NCBI GenBank assembly: GCA_914767715.1
Contig: OU612068.1
Span: 3,474,001 to 3,534,000 of the forward strand
Source of the DNA: Membranipora membranacea
Taxonomy: Eukaryota; Bryozoa; Gymnolaemata; Cheilostomatida; Membraniporidae
Direction: 5' to 3'
Length of the DNA stretch: 60,000 nt
The translations under genes and the position numbers were made by a program. Under the pieces are notes generated by a model. That model had not been told where the DNA came from, did no database searches, and saw only the letters and a list, made by a program, of their open reading frames with translations. The stretch's first letter is position 1; the number at the start of each line of letters is the position of its first letter. Positions 42,798 to 56,344 of this stretch are shown here, one piece after another.

Positions 42798-45700
42798 TCA
42801 CACCTCAGTCGAATTGCGTCTAGCACTTCTACCTTTCCTTAGTCTAGTCCTCTGGTTTGGTTTATTAGTGTTAACAGCTGGTTTTAGTTTTTGCGTTGGA
42901 GTGATGTGGGCTGCCTGTTGATAAGCGAGTATATCTCTGGAGGCGTATGTAGCCTCACTAGCTGTATCATAGTTCTCTATTAGACCGATCTCGTACGCTC
43001 GTTTAGATGATGTCTGGACAGCGTTTATCAGCGCGAATCTGAAGCCGGCTTTCTCTAGCTCAAACACGCCACTGATGGTGGACCCAGATGGTGATGTGAC
43101 CGAGTCCTTCAGCTCTCCTGGGTGGTCTCCTGTCTGCATAACCATCTGTGCTGATCCCTGAAATAAGAATCTCACATTGTTTTGGGCTTCAGATGATCAC
43201 TTGTGGGAAGATAACTTCAAAAAGTCAATTAAATATAAGAGCATTGCATTGCTAATTAATAGGATTGTGATAATTATATAGGATTATGCAGTAAATATCT
43301 AAACAGCGTTATATCAAGGAGTTAACTCCTTGGTTATATCAAGCTAAACTGGTTCAAGACAAACCATTGATCTGACATTTATATGATGTGAAATAATGTG
43401 TTAGTGAGTGAAATATTACAGCAACACTCACAATCATAGTTTGTGCTGCTAGTCGCGTTGCTACTTCTCTTGGCAGGCCCATCTTTACTCCTCCATCAGC
43501 CAATGCTTCCAGGCACATAAACATCTGAAGATTGATATAACATAATATAACATAATTGAACATAATATATTGGTACAAGTTGCAAATGATACCCATTAGA
43601 TGGCACGTAGTCAGATCCTACCCTTAACCCACTTACTTGCATGCAAGCCTATATTTATCATATTGAAGTGATCTTCTCAGACTGAATGATTTGTGAAGAG
43701 ATTACTTCAGTGGTAGTATATAAGATAATTATTGAGATGGAAATGAAACTTAAAATGTTCAAGGACCAAGTTCATCAAATGATCTCCTAAGCCATAAAGC
43801 CTCATAAAGGATAAACATAAACATGCTAGCACTTACAAAAGCCGGTCCGCTGCCACTGAGCCCTGTGACAGCGTCCATATGCTTCTCAGCCATCTCCTCA
43901 CATATTCCGAATGTAGAGACGAGATTCTGTACCGTGTCGCCATCCTCTGGCAGCGTGTTTACTCCCCTACAGTACACCGAGGCAGCACTCTGTACCAGTG
44001 CTGGGGTGTTGGGCATCATCCTCACAACTCGGCTACCATTGGGCAACTCCTGAAATAATCGATCAGTGAGTGAGTGGTGTTCTCTGTTCAATCTCATCTA
44101 TTTACCTTCTTACACCCTACCCGCATCTATTTTCCATCACAAGCCCAATCAGCCTTTGCACACAGTAGTTTTTGCAAACTCATTACATCACCAACTGTTT
44201 TAAGAGGTTACCTCAAATAGCAGTAATATCTACTGACAATATCACCATAGGAACATGTAATTTATCATAATGAAGAGGTCACACTGAACCGGTTTAGTCC
44301 AGTTGGACTTATCTTCTCTGAATATTTTATTGTTCACAGTTTGTGGGTGATTGATTATCATTACATTATCATTACAGTGACAGTTCTCTGTTTTTTTGAG
44401 GTTACGGTACTGACAATGATAGTTTGGACATGACACTTCCCATTCCTATGGACTAAAAATTTGTAAAATGATTATAAATCATCAGGAATGCAAGTTGACT
44501 GTAACACATCACTCACCTGCTGTAATGTGTCAATGCTGATTCCGGCAGCTAATGAGATTACCAGGTGGTCCTTACTGACATTAGGGTAAACTTCCCTCAG
44601 TATTCTTCTCACCATATTAGGTTTGACGGCAAGTACCACTATATCGGAGTTGTCAAACACTTTTCTGTTGCATTGCGTCACTTGAGATCCCATTTTCTGT
44701 AACACATGAAGATTTTGTTTACGAACTAGTGTATAGCATGTGAGATATCCAAACATTCATACTCTTACACCTAAACTGGGGTATATGGAGGTTTTTAATA
44801 AAAAATGTCAGTTATAATTGAGGTGTTAAACTTCTATCACATATCGGCTTAGCAATGTTCTGTTACACATGGAAGACGCAGATATGCTACCTACCTCCCA
44901 CTTGGCCAAGGCTCTGCCATCAGGATCACTGGCCATGATTCGATCTGCTCTTATTATTCCTAAAACATCAAGACATCAACGTTATAGATGTTAAGTTACC
45001 GAAAACTGCTAAATGAAGTGTATCTGAGGTAAGGTAAAGGTACAGCATCGTACAAACTATATGTGTTGGCCTAGATTAGTTGACTTCGAATACGATGGAA
45101 TTATGTTTTGCCATCCTCAAGGCATTTTGTTTGTCATTTAGTTGCAACAAGTTTGATCCACTGCTGCAGAAATAAAACCCCCCTGCTATAGATAGTTGCC
45201 AGTTGGGAGGGAGGAGGAGTCACTTAAAGCTCAAGCGCAGCACACTGTTATTGTCCTATTGATAAATATTCTGTTATTTCATTCCAGGATTATTGCTGCT
45301 TGTATTTCTGAAGGTGATTCAGGTTAGATTTTATAGCCTCTCCACTAGGAACGTATACAATTAAAACGAGTAACTTCAAAAAGTGCTCAAATAATTTATG
45401 TATATAAACCAGGGGGGATTTCTAGCTTTCAATTGTGACTCTACTATCCTTTACTGAGTAAATTCAGCTGGAGGGTTCAAGGGGCGCTGCAGGCCCCCCT
45501 CCCAAACAGGGTTCTTCGGTGACAAATGACGATTACCAAAAGAATAAAACAGCCACTACAACCGTAAGATGCAGCAATGAAACTGTCATTGCTGCAATTT
45601 TGATCGAATTAATTAGGCGTGCATTGAACAAGTTAGTCCCTCTGTGGTGGGAGAGCAATATTGCAAAAGTCGGGTATCAAAGCGCTGCGTATAGTAGTAT

Positions 45701-46602
45701 TCGTCCCTGGTATAAACCATGAAAAATGTTAATGCTTGTATTCGATATGGATTAATTCGAGTCATATGAGCATGTGCGTAGCTTAGTCATATAGCATTAG
45801 CAATAAATGGTTCATATAGACAGTCAATGAAACATTCAGTATAGAAGAAACTTTGGAGCTGTATGGCAGCCCAGCAGACACTCCATGATGTGGAGATGGA
45901 TAAATCCAACCACACAAGAGTTAAATTTCAACACCCTGCAAACCCCAAACCCATACCTGACGAGTCTCCCTTTTTGGTAGGGAGGCTCCCAGTTTTTAGG
46001 GTACTTTTCCATCCCCTCCCTATCTCCCTTTTTCCTCCCTTTTTGGCAACTTCCTTTACCCAGAAAACTTTTTAAGCTTCTTTTTGCAAGGGAAACTATG
46101 TTTTCCTACCTAGGCAGTGCATATACCTATGTAATTGCTTATTACCATTACTCCTAGTATGTAAAATCAGGTAAAATGACGCAATTCATAATATGAAAGC
46201 TCAAGTTTTGGCTTAGAAATATAACAAACGAGGTTTGAATTGCGCCGGCACAGCGGGACGCAGAGCCGTATTCCGCGTTGGGAGTTTGTCTTCGGAGACC
46301 TCCTGATTTCTGGGTCTACCTACTTGTCATGTATGCCCAAACCACATTATAATTGATGTAGGGATGACACTTTAGTCCATACATACCATAAACAGTTGGG
46401 GTCTCCTCACAAGGTAACCAATTAGAGCCCACACATATTGGTTAGATTTCCACATCTACCTGATGACTGAATCAGTGAATGGGCTGAAAAATTACTATGA
46501 GATTGAGAATGAAGAAGTGACACAACTTCCAGACTTACCTGATCTAACGATTCCTTTACACATGGCCTGAGCCATTTTTCCAGCTCCAATGAATCCAACC
46601 AT
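42798..46602 (-). CDS. PYCR: Pyrroline-5-carboxylate reductase
   Basis: This enzyme reduces 1-pyrroline-5-carboxylate to proline with NAD(P)H, the last step of proline synthesis. Six exons, 46602-46539, 44959-44895, 44696-44517, 44049-43837, 43524-43432 and 43157-42798, splice in phase to 324 codons plus TGA. Residues 2-13 (VGFIGAGKMAQA) are the Rossmann glycine motif. AVKPNMVRRIL near 65-75 is the cofactor-side loop, MMPNTPALV lies near 112-120, and the substrate signature DAVTGLSGSGPAF is at about 162-174. EALADGGVKMGLPREVA and HPGELKDSVTSPSGSTI follow in exons 5 and 6. The C-terminal 30 residues form a basic tail (RTRLRKGRSARR) beyond the usual catalytic end. The start has no obvious mitochondrial presequence. 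PELPNGSRVVR-type wording is closer to PYCR3 than PYCR1/2 at some points, so the paralogue is left open. The gene is divergent from the GPCR. Confidence 0.97.
43308..43339. mobile_element. CAAGGAGT palindrome, copy B, with perfect 7-bp duplication
   Basis: The perfect 18-bp palindrome CAAGGAGTTAACTCCTTG (43315-43332) is flanked by GTTATAT at 43308-43314 and 43333-43339. The base run CAAG after the right copy extends the direct repeat to 11 bp. It lies in a PYCR intron. Confidence 0.8.
43537..43566. repeat. 10-bp tandem repeat (ATAACATAAT)
   Basis: Two exact and one variant unit just upstream of the acceptor of PYCR exon 5. Confidence 0.75.
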
Positions 46603-48999
46603 GGTGAGTGTTTATCTTCTACCAGAGAAGCACAAGAGCAAAACCTGAACACAGTCAGTGACCTGAAAAACCCGAGGCAAAGTGATAGAATTATAAACAG
46701 TGGTGATGAAAGAAAAAACTCAGGCTATGTGTTTATGATCCAATGAGTTTTATTGTGTTCTATTGACAATGTATGTGTGCAGTGTAACATTAGCAGACCA
46801 TATGTTTCCGGTTCTTTAAATAGTAAACTATATCCTTCAATCACCATAGAAACAGTCAATATTTCCATCTATTTATATGTATGTTGATGGCATATATTGT
46901 GTGTTTCATTTTTATATTTTATCAAAAAGGATCCTCTAAGCGTCGAAGTCATATTTTCACACTGACCAAATCTTAAATCGGGTTGAATTAAGGCTTATGG
47001 TAAATTGATCTTTGCTATTCTATTGTAGAACTGAGACACTTCAAATACCATAGAGAAGCATCAAGATGGCAACTCATGGGCAAGTGCCCTTAGACAGGTG
47101 TTTGGTGTGTGAAGCAGTGCATTCATCAGAATGTAATGAGCTGACTGCCCTGTGAATAGAAAATAACTCTCATTATGGCATCTACTACAGTACCAGAGGT
47201 AAGGTGTTGTGTGCATTGAACAGACATGATGTTTTAGAGAATGAATGGGAGAGAGAAAGCATGACTGGTAGTCTGTGTCAACCAATCTTCTACCATCTAT
47301 AGAGTATTTGGCAAAATATAGTTACATTTCTTCGCCAAATCGGTTATGAAAAGTAAAGATCATTGGTTCAGTCCTGGTTTTAGCTCAATCAACAGCCCGT
47401 AAACAGCCTGATCAGGATATATTCATGATAACCAAAGGGGCCATATTTGAGCACAAAAAACAGCCAACATCAAGGCACATGATCCTACATTTTACACTAA
47501 AACGTGTCTGAGTTAGTTCAGGTTGTTACTTTGAGTTGGTAGATTGTACATAAAATTAGGGGTATCATACGATGTCATTTAAATTCAAATGATGAATTTA
47601 TTGTTGATCCGCGGTGGGTTGGAGTATGTCGGTGTGTTGGCTCTTATTTGTAGGGTTTGCTCTCTCTCAAACCAACCAATCAGGAATGAAATTGATGGCA
47701 ATACAACAGATTTTGAGTTCAGATCTTGAGAACATCTAAGCGTTTATTTTCTCATATTGAATATCATCATTGTTGTTATCTCCAACGTGGATCCTGCTCG
47801 TCTGTGGTAACCACTCTGTTTTAAGACTTACAATGTGTACTATGTAGGTCCTTTTTGTGCAAAAAGAGAACAAAACACTAGTAGACCGCGTGTCAAGGTT
47901 AGACCTAGGCCTATGTGCATTTGGGTGGTTATTGCACAATGGAAAACGCAACACATGCGTTTTTCATATGCTGCCTTGCAAATCAATGAAGCTGTATCGG
48001 CACACTTTATATATGCGATTTCATTAAAAGTTGCACATTGTGGTGCTAGTCTTCTTTAGATGGCATCTTCATGAGCTGTCAATATTTCTACTGCTTTTGT
48101 TTTGTTTCTGTCCAGTGAAAACTTTTAATCAATACTTTTATCATTTTAAAATATCCATATACAGTGTACCTCAGTGGTAGATTTTCTATCTGAGCACAAC
48201 AATGATATGCATATTAAAACTTATCACTTCAAGAGGTCCTGTGCCATGTTGACCACTGTGATGTGAATTCAGGTTTACACCGCCAATAATCTGACCGAGT
48301 TTCTGCGAAAAAATATCAAGAATCGAATATAAGAATTATAGGAGTATAGAGGAAATTGATTTTTTGCGCTGTTGCACACTGCACCTTTTCAGTTGTTACG
48401 TAAAACTCCATTTGCCAAGTATCTGCCTCAAAGGGCCGCAAATAGATAATCAATGGTGCATCCGTTAGCTCCGATAACTTTCTCTAAACTGTGTGCAGCT
48501 TTGAATTATTACCTAATAATATGTGATAGTCTTTCACTGCTTGCTCTTCATCCACAATGACCCTAGCTTTTAAAGGTCTCGCTCAGTTGTATTTATTATA
48601 ATGTTAATGGTATCTTGTGTTTCACTGAGATTTGGAATGTGTACACATACCAAACATCAGGGAGATATTCTAGTACATTTGTGAAAACATTAGTAAATTT
48701 TATAAACAGTGTTGTAAATTATTTAGCAGAAAAATATCCATATCCCCTGATTTTGCCAACTAAAGATAATATTATTCTACTATCTTCTCCACTGCTGTTC
48801 AGAGACAGAATATTGACTACATGAAACGTTGACGCCCAGTCCCCAATATTTTGCATAAAAACTAGTAGAATAAGATCAAATTTGTGGTTGTCACGAAGAA
48901 AGTCATGTAAGAGAAAAGTACTGTAATTTCTGGATAAATATTTTCAAATCATGAATTAAAACTTACGTTTGGTTTAGTCTGATATTTTTCTTTTTGTAG
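46603..48999. other. Divergent spacer PYCR / GPCR; missing GPCR first exon expected here
   Basis: This is the 5' region of PYCR (-) and of the GPCR (+). The GPCR exon at 49000 has no start codon, so at least one upstream exon should lie here. One speculative candidate is the ATG at 48607-48609, directly followed by GTATCT. No ORF in the spacer (for example 47835-48059 +) has a recognisable motif, so I leave the exon unplaced. Confidence 0.45.
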
Positions 49000-51900
49000 A
49001 TCAGGGTGACAGAAGGTGTGACGACACCACGTCCTGTCTCTACGACGGCAGACCCAACATCACTACCGGGTACGGTAGAGAGAACGACGATACTGGCTAT
49101 CATCACAGTGGTGGCGTTCTGTAGTAACCTCATACTACTGGTGACAATCGGCCAAAGTGCTTCCTTACGTAAAATACACTTTAATAAGCACGTCGTGAAT
49201 ATAGGGATCATAAACCTGCTGACGTGTATATTAGGTATGCCGATGGTTATTGGCTACTCAGTGACAAGTAACTGGGATTACGGAGATGTCATGTGCAGGG
49301 TTCTTGCTCATTTTATTATTACTATTTCTATAGCCATGTGCTTGGCAATATTCATGATCAACTTAGACCGAGTCATCGCAATATCAGACCCTGAAAAATA
49401 TCAGAACACAGTCAACTCTTTCAAAACAGCAATAATGATAATCATCTCATGGCTGGTTGCAATCCTATTTCCCATACCGCTCAGTTTAGGTATGGAACCT
49501 ACCGCTCCTTTCGAGAACAGATACATCTGTAGTATAGTAGGTGGCAGCAACTTGGACTATCTTATAGCTCTATACTCAGTATGCTTCGCTCTACCGTCTA
49601 TTGTCAATATACTCTTCTTTGTGTATATAGCTCGAGAGGCACTCAGTGAAAAGGAGGCTGAAAGTACGGGTGGGCGCAGGCGCCCCTCAGCTGTCAGACT
49701 CTGGCCTGAGGTCCAATCTTCAGGGGTTGTGTTTATTTTGTTTCTATTATGGATGGTCACAGAGCTACCGTATATAACTCTGAGCTCAATACAGCAATAT
49801 ATCCAATCAGATCAGATTAACGGTACCTTACCGTATCCCACTCACCTGGACACAGTATTTGTATGGCTGAAGTTCTGCGACGCCTTTATCTTGCCGTTCG
49901 TAATATTCAGATGGCGTAAAGACATCTGGCTCAAGTTCAAAGACCTCATGTTCTGTCGTAAGAGTAACAGCGTGGTGGATGCTTCCCCAAGAGGAGAAAA
50001 ATCTGGTAATACTCATCACAAGAAACGAAAAAGCAGAAGCCCTGCTAACCCTAAACATGACGCCTCTAGATTTGAAGCTACTCTGCCCATACCGACAATC
50101 AAGGCCACTAAAGACGGACTTCATGTTCAAGGTATGTAGGCCCATTTAGGAAATTTAAAAAATATAAACATGGTACGCAATGCAGAGTAGAAGCAGCAAA
50201 CTTTTGATCAATCTAGTTCATGATAATTCAGAAAACTGGTCCTGTAGAAAGTCAATCAGGTACAAGCCTTGTAATTTTTATTTCTACGTGCGAAAAAATC
50301 AAGCCTCAAATATTTGCTGGCAAACATTGACTCAAGTAACAATCACCCATCTCAAAAGGACTGCCAATCACTACATTGAAATGCCATATCTTAAGAGAAG
50401 TCGTAGGAGTAGTCGGTTTTGGTTTTTTTTAACAATAAAATACCCATACTGGACGTCACAAACAACACATAGAAGCTCTCAGTATGTCAGATTGCAAAAA
50501 GGGCGTTTCTTTTGTTTTTTAAAACTTTTGAAATGGGTGGGCAGTCTCCGTTGGTAGGGGTCTAACTTTGAGGGATAGCACTTCTAAAGTGTGAAATTGT
50601 GTAATCACTCGACAATTCCGAGAATCTGTGCAGGGTGTCGTCAGCCTAATAAAAAGACCAAATGAGCTATAATTACCGCTCAGTGCCTCTGTAGTCATCG
50701 GCCATCAAATTCCTAGAAAACTGCTAGGAGACCTGTAACAGTCTTATGAACCTAATTTATTATTATTGATATTATATATGAGTAAAGCGTAAAAATTATT
50801 TTTGAAGAGATTTGTTGGAACCCAACCACACGACAAAGCTTTTAAAACATGAAATCATGTTTCAGTGAATGATTGTTGCCTTTTTGTCGATATTTTGAAT
50901 ACTTTTGGGAGCTCTGATTTTTTTGAGCTGTTAGCCATTCTTCAATTACAGTTGGTAGGAAATCACTTAGAACAAACTTAGCTAACGGCTTTGAACTGAA
51001 TTTATTAATGCAAGAAATGCTTTGTGTATGTCAAATTGACAGTTATTTTTGGATAGAGTGAAGGGTATTTTTAACACTGGTTGGTCACCCTATTTGCAGT
51101 ACTTGCATTGAAGCATTCCATCAAAAAGGAACAAGGGCAATTTAACGAGTTGCACCTTTCTTAATTCTGCGGAATTTCAGGGTAATTTCATCATAAATGA
51201 GTATGACCCATAGACTTGGTATAACCTGATATTTTTGGGAATTCCATTCAAGAATTGCATTGTGGGATAATTATCAGCATGAGCTAAGAATATGTATGGA
51301 ATCATTTCAATAGCTTGGCGTCTTATACTGTAGGTAACACAGAGGAAGATGAAGGTGGTGATGATGAGATATTTTACGCTGATATGAACATGACAGCTAA
51401 ATCTGGTGAGCTAGACGGCATAAGGACCAGAGCGGATATAGAGCGCTACGATCTCAACAATCAAGGTAATCATGGCTAGAAATGTTGTTGTAGAAGGTTT
51501 CAGTTATTTCAATTTTTGGAATATCAGCCATCGCTTATTACTGCTGTCCTTTGTATTCAGGCATCGCAAAGACTCCTTTATTTTTGTCAACTATGCAAGC
51601 GCTCATTCCTTACACGTTCATGCCGCAAGGCCAGTTGAAGTTATCCCGTTCCTGGAGTCATTTATAAGTTATATTGTGGTCTGACCTGCTCAAGACTATT
51701 CACTGGCATTGCTCTTCAGTAAAGGTCAGTTTTCCTTAAATGATCCACTCAGAGCAGGGGTTAAACTTTATAATTTATTGTGTAAACAAAACTAAATATA
51801 TATTTTTGTGTACTTTATTCCTGGCGCAATGGTGTTAAAATGTTTGTTCTACAGGGAATTTACACACATAATGCTCAGACAACTTCGGGTGTATTTAGCT

Positions 51901-54900
51901 GGTCAGCGTTGAAATTAGATAATTTTCAACAAGATTTATTTCGAATGAGCGAAATGCTGATCAAACATCCACTTTATCACAAGTTGTGATATAACAAGTT
52001 GTTTGCTCAGGTAGCAGCATACACTCAAAGCTACATTGATCGGCCATTAGATCCTCCTCCCTGGATATGAGGCATGCACAGTGACCTTGTGTTCTTTCGC
52101 AGGTCTAGAATATAATATTCCATTTACATCTCAACATACATTATTCACTTTCAGCATGGCTTATTTACAAAACATTGGTATAAAATTAGAATCTAATCTG
52201 AAAGTGTTATACTCTTATGTAGCAGAGACGGATCAATTTTAATCACAATGTATTATATATAAACCTGCTGTAGGGGTCATTGAAATATTTATATTATTAT
52301 CATTTATGAACAGCCGTGTACTTTACAGTATTAGGTAATATGGGATAGAATGTAGAACTTCAGGCTAATATCTGTACCTCCAATTCTCTGTGGACTGCAG
52401 CGATCTGTTTTGTCTGCACAATTGTGCACTAATGATAAAAAGGAACCGTAGCTGGAAAACTCATAGTTTTTATGAAGTGAAAGCAGTGACCCTCATGAAA
52501 CGATTTGATGATTTGATGATATGTTGGTGTTGAATCCAATTTTGGAGATGATTTATTCTAGAATAATTCCACCGTCTTTTATTCTCTCAACATCTGGCAT
52601 GGTATCTACACTTATACCGCAGAGTATAATATGTATAATATATCCACAATATCCACAATATGGAAGGATATAGATTATAAAATCTTCTTTTATTGGAGTA
52701 GACCTAGAAGTTTAATCCAGTTTGCCTGCATTCTTGTTACTACTCCTCCACTGGTCTACTTCTTTACCGGTCGATGGGGTGTAACTTCAAACGTAGGCAA
52801 ACTGACCAAACTTGGTCCAGAGGAGACCAGATAAAGGAGCACCTACTGATCAGTCAAATTGTAACACAAAACCAAACCTTGATGTATTTGTTGTTTATTT
52901 CTGCAGATGAAGAGGGAGAGGAGACGAGTGATTATGAGACGGATCCATACTCACAGTCAGACCCGATATCTGTACGATCACAGCACAGTAGATCTCACTC
53001 TAATACTACCTCAGACAACAAAGAGTTCAGAACTAAGGCTCATAGTATATCTGTAGACTCAGGTTAGTGGAGTCCCCTGTTTTATTTGTTATTTGAGGGG
53101 TTGGGCAGGTTAACTTTCCCCACTGATGCATCAAATCGATCGTCAAAGTATAATCATAACATTTCTGAAATTATAGTTCTTCGTTGTTCACCAATCAGGC
53201 TACTCATATTGTCACTCAGACCACAAGGTGTATTGACACAGGTCCTCATATTTTTATCAAGTGTTCAACTACATATTTGAACTTGTATTTAGGTTTGGTA
53301 AAAGCTTTCCCTTATCTTGATGATGAGCATGTAATCTCGTGCGGCTGTCCGCCCTCCCAAATATAGAACATAGAACAAAGGAAAAAATGAAGAGAGTTAA
53401 AATTAGTTCCATACATTGAAAGCTTTTTAGGCATAGTTTGGTTTGAGTCAGCCATTATTACAGCTCTGTACATAGATACAATGTACACACAAGAATAATT
53501 TTGTTCTGTCTGCATAGCCAAGAACTCTCATAACATTATCAGTATGTAGATCATACTAAAATATTGGTTTTCATGTGTTATCCGTCACGCACACACCGCT
53601 TAGATTTTTGATAACAGTTCAAAATGAACATAGTACATTTGGCTGTGTCTCGGCAGTGGAGCCTTGTCAGTTTTCAGTTTTCCCCGAGTTCAGACTTTTC
53701 ATCACGCATGTATTTCATGCGAACTGAAATTGAGAAGACTGAGTATTTCTATTGCCTCATGCAATTGCAGCACGCTTTGTGTTAAACGGTTCCGTGGGCT
53801 AGTTTGGTGAACAAAAGAAAGCGTAAATCAATTCACAGTGTAACCTAGTGTACTTATCGACCCATTCTCTAAAGTTTGAAGGCCAATAAAGCTGCCAAAT
53901 GGAATTGACTGTGTTTTGTTTTGGTTTGGTTTGGAGCAGTTCTATATTGAATGCAGGAATTCTCGATACCTAAGCAGGCATGCTTTCTGCCCCTAGTGAT
54001 CCTCTAATATTGACCTGTCAAACTCAGAACTCAAATCTAAACTTGTACACTTTTAGAATATAAATGTGCTTAAAATAAATTTGCAACTGCCATTGATTAC
54101 AGCTCTTGTTTGGTTGGAGGATGTTGTTGACTCCGTTGGTCACTCTGATCATCTTAGCAGAGGAGGTGTTTGACTTTTTAAGATAAATCCACCGACAGGC
54201 ATTCCGATTCATAGCAGCATTCCAGCACTACAACACACGCACATAATTCATATCCATTACTTATCACATTTAATGGATATTGGATTGTTTTGTTGCACTG
54301 GGGTTGTAACCGTCCCACCTTCTCGTACCAGGAAACAAACAGGTCAGCGCTCCAGTGCGCTGACCCTACTATATTACACTCTCTATATTACATGTATTTC
54401 AATGATAAGAGCAAAAACTTGTGTGCTAAGAAATTTTAGAGTTCCCTGTTTCTGATAAACTGCCTTGCTCATTTCTGTAAGCCTAGCCGGTCAGGGAGGC
54501 TAACTCGAAATCCCAGCCCGATTATCTAATTGAGGTAGTCATTATACCAGAGATTGGACACTATTTATGATTTATGTCTTGATTTGGTTTTACGTTGCAT
54601 GTATTCAGACATTGGGGTCCAGACATCAGATTTGAGCTGCTATCGAATGGTAAACTTTAGAGTTTGTGTAACCTATAAAATCTAAAACTAAAATTTAAAA
54701 TTTAACTTCTGGCAAACTAGGTAATATGCAAACTATTTCAGCAGTCCCTGCTATGACATGCTACATATATATGATGTATTCTGTGTTTTACCAGGAACTG
54801 GTTCTGCTCCAAGTTCTGTAAAAAAGAAACGTCGAAAAAAACGAGCTGTCACAGATATACCAATCGAACTGGTGACAATCGAGCAAGCGCATCGAGGTAG

Positions 54901-55993
54901 AGGTACGGAGCATGATGTCATTTCATCTAGTCACAATAATAATAACTATATCCCCGATGATGAACCAATCGAAAACAACAAGACCAAGTCATCGAAGAGA
55001 TCCATCACTCAACAGAATGAATATAACAGTCAGGCTGTTGAGGGTAAAGAGGCAGACGATGATCAAGTAACTGAAGGTTTAGAACACGCTGAAGATCAGA
55101 AAGCAACAAAGCGCAAAAAGAAGAAAAAGAAAAAGAATTTAGAGATGGCCGACTCCGAAACCAATACTAGTCAGTTTGTCGATATTGCTGACAAAAGAAT
55201 AAAACCACCTCCTAGGCTGGATCCTATAGACCCTGATGTTATACAGAGTTCTATAAATAGAATGGCTACTCCCCCACTTAGGAGTAAAGTGCCGAGAGAA
55301 GTGGATACGGAGTTACCTCCCTCGGGAGATTCAGCAGCCAGAAGAGCACGAAGGAAACGACTGAACGAACAACACGCAGCTGAAGGTAGGGTTGAAATTT
55401 TGAATAATTAGTGTATATTGAATTCATGGCATGATATCTATAAATAGAATTGGTTGTAAACATTTCTGCTAATACCTCAATAAATCTATAATATCGTCTC
55501 TCACAAAGAAATTGGAGTTGTTTGATCCTTGCATATTTTTTAGTTCCTCAATCTCAATATATTTTCCCCTTGCTGGTTGTCTCATAGTATGGGAATTTCG
55601 AGTAAACAGAGCATAATGGATTCAAGAAAAGTGTTACAATTATAATCATATAAAGGATATCATGAATATATTGATATCTATATATTTATGGTTATAATAC
55701 ACTGGATTGAATCTGCAAAGGTAAAATACTGCTCTTTGATTGTGGTCCTTACATTCATCCCGCTCCCAGTGACATACAATATCCTTACATCATATTTTTC
55801 AGATCATCCCTCTGTAGAGGCTCAGTCTCCTTTTCAGCCTACAGAAGAAAAGAGCCGCAAAAAGAAAACAAAGTCTCGTCACAAATCCGGCGGGTCCGAT
55901 CAACCATTGATGAATTCTAATTCTTCATCGGCGACTGTGACTTCAGAAATCAGAACGGTGGTACATCATGGCTATCAAGAATCTCAGATATGA
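49000..55993 (+). CDS. Orphan rhodopsin-type GPCR with long basic C-terminal tail (5' exon missing)
   Basis: Visible exons 49000-50131, 51334-51465, 52907-53062, 54795-55385 and 55803-55993 join in phase 1 at each border to 733 codons plus TGA. The acceptor before 49000 is TTTTTGTAG, and no ATG opens the frame, so the start lies in an unseen exon. Counting from the codon at 49006, a Thr/Ser/Pro-rich N-tail leads into TM1 about 27-49, TM2 63-84, TM3 about 98-120, TM4 141-162 and three further segments. The disulfide pair C97/C175, the TM4 Trp and the TM5 and TM6 Pro are present. DRY is DRV (121-123), the TM2 Asp is absent, and NPxxY is replaced by DAFILPF. After TM7 follow about 430 mostly disordered residues with clusters such as KKKRRKKR and KRKKKKKKK and acidic stretches. 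This is a plasma-membrane receptor by family; ligand and subfamily are unknown. Confidence 0.88.
52625..52665. repeat. Short AT-rich imperfect tandem repeats
   Basis: TATAATATGTATAATATATCCACAATATCCACAATATG in part consists of ATATCCACA duplicated, within a GPCR intron. Shown here only as a description of low-complexity sequence. Confidence 0.5.
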
Positions 55994-56066
55994 TCATCTC
56001 CGTCTCTACATAATATATAACCTACTGTAAGTTTATGAAACACGTCCATGGAGGCTATCGTCCAGT

Positions 56067-56130
56067 GTCCTACCCATAGACAAACAACAATGGTCCTACC
56101 CATAGACAAACAACAATGGTCCTACCAATG
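56067..56130. repeat. 26-bp tandem repeat in GPCR 3' flank
   Basis: Two exact units starting GTCCTACCCATAGACAAACA (56067-56092 and 56093-56118) plus a third partial unit. Confidence 0.9.
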
Positions 56131-56344
56131 TACAATATCAGATAGTCAGGAGTTGCCTTCACATGGGCCATTTGATAAAAAAAACAAACTTCAATTGGTT
56201 TTCTCTGAACAGTCAATGTATTTCCTAGCCAATGTCATGTCATGATTTTTATCTGTTCGGTATGAGCAGTGTTCCAAGTGCGTCAGTGCAGACCAGTACT
56301 GAGTACTGCTGCGAATTGTTGCTGGCAGAATACTCTAGTAATTT

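Noticed and set aside
50180-50557. 125-codon plus-strand ORF after the GPCR TM exon
   Set aside because: It lies in the first visible GPCR intron, has low-complexity aromatic/basic composition, and the in-phase splice to 51334 explains the gene without it.
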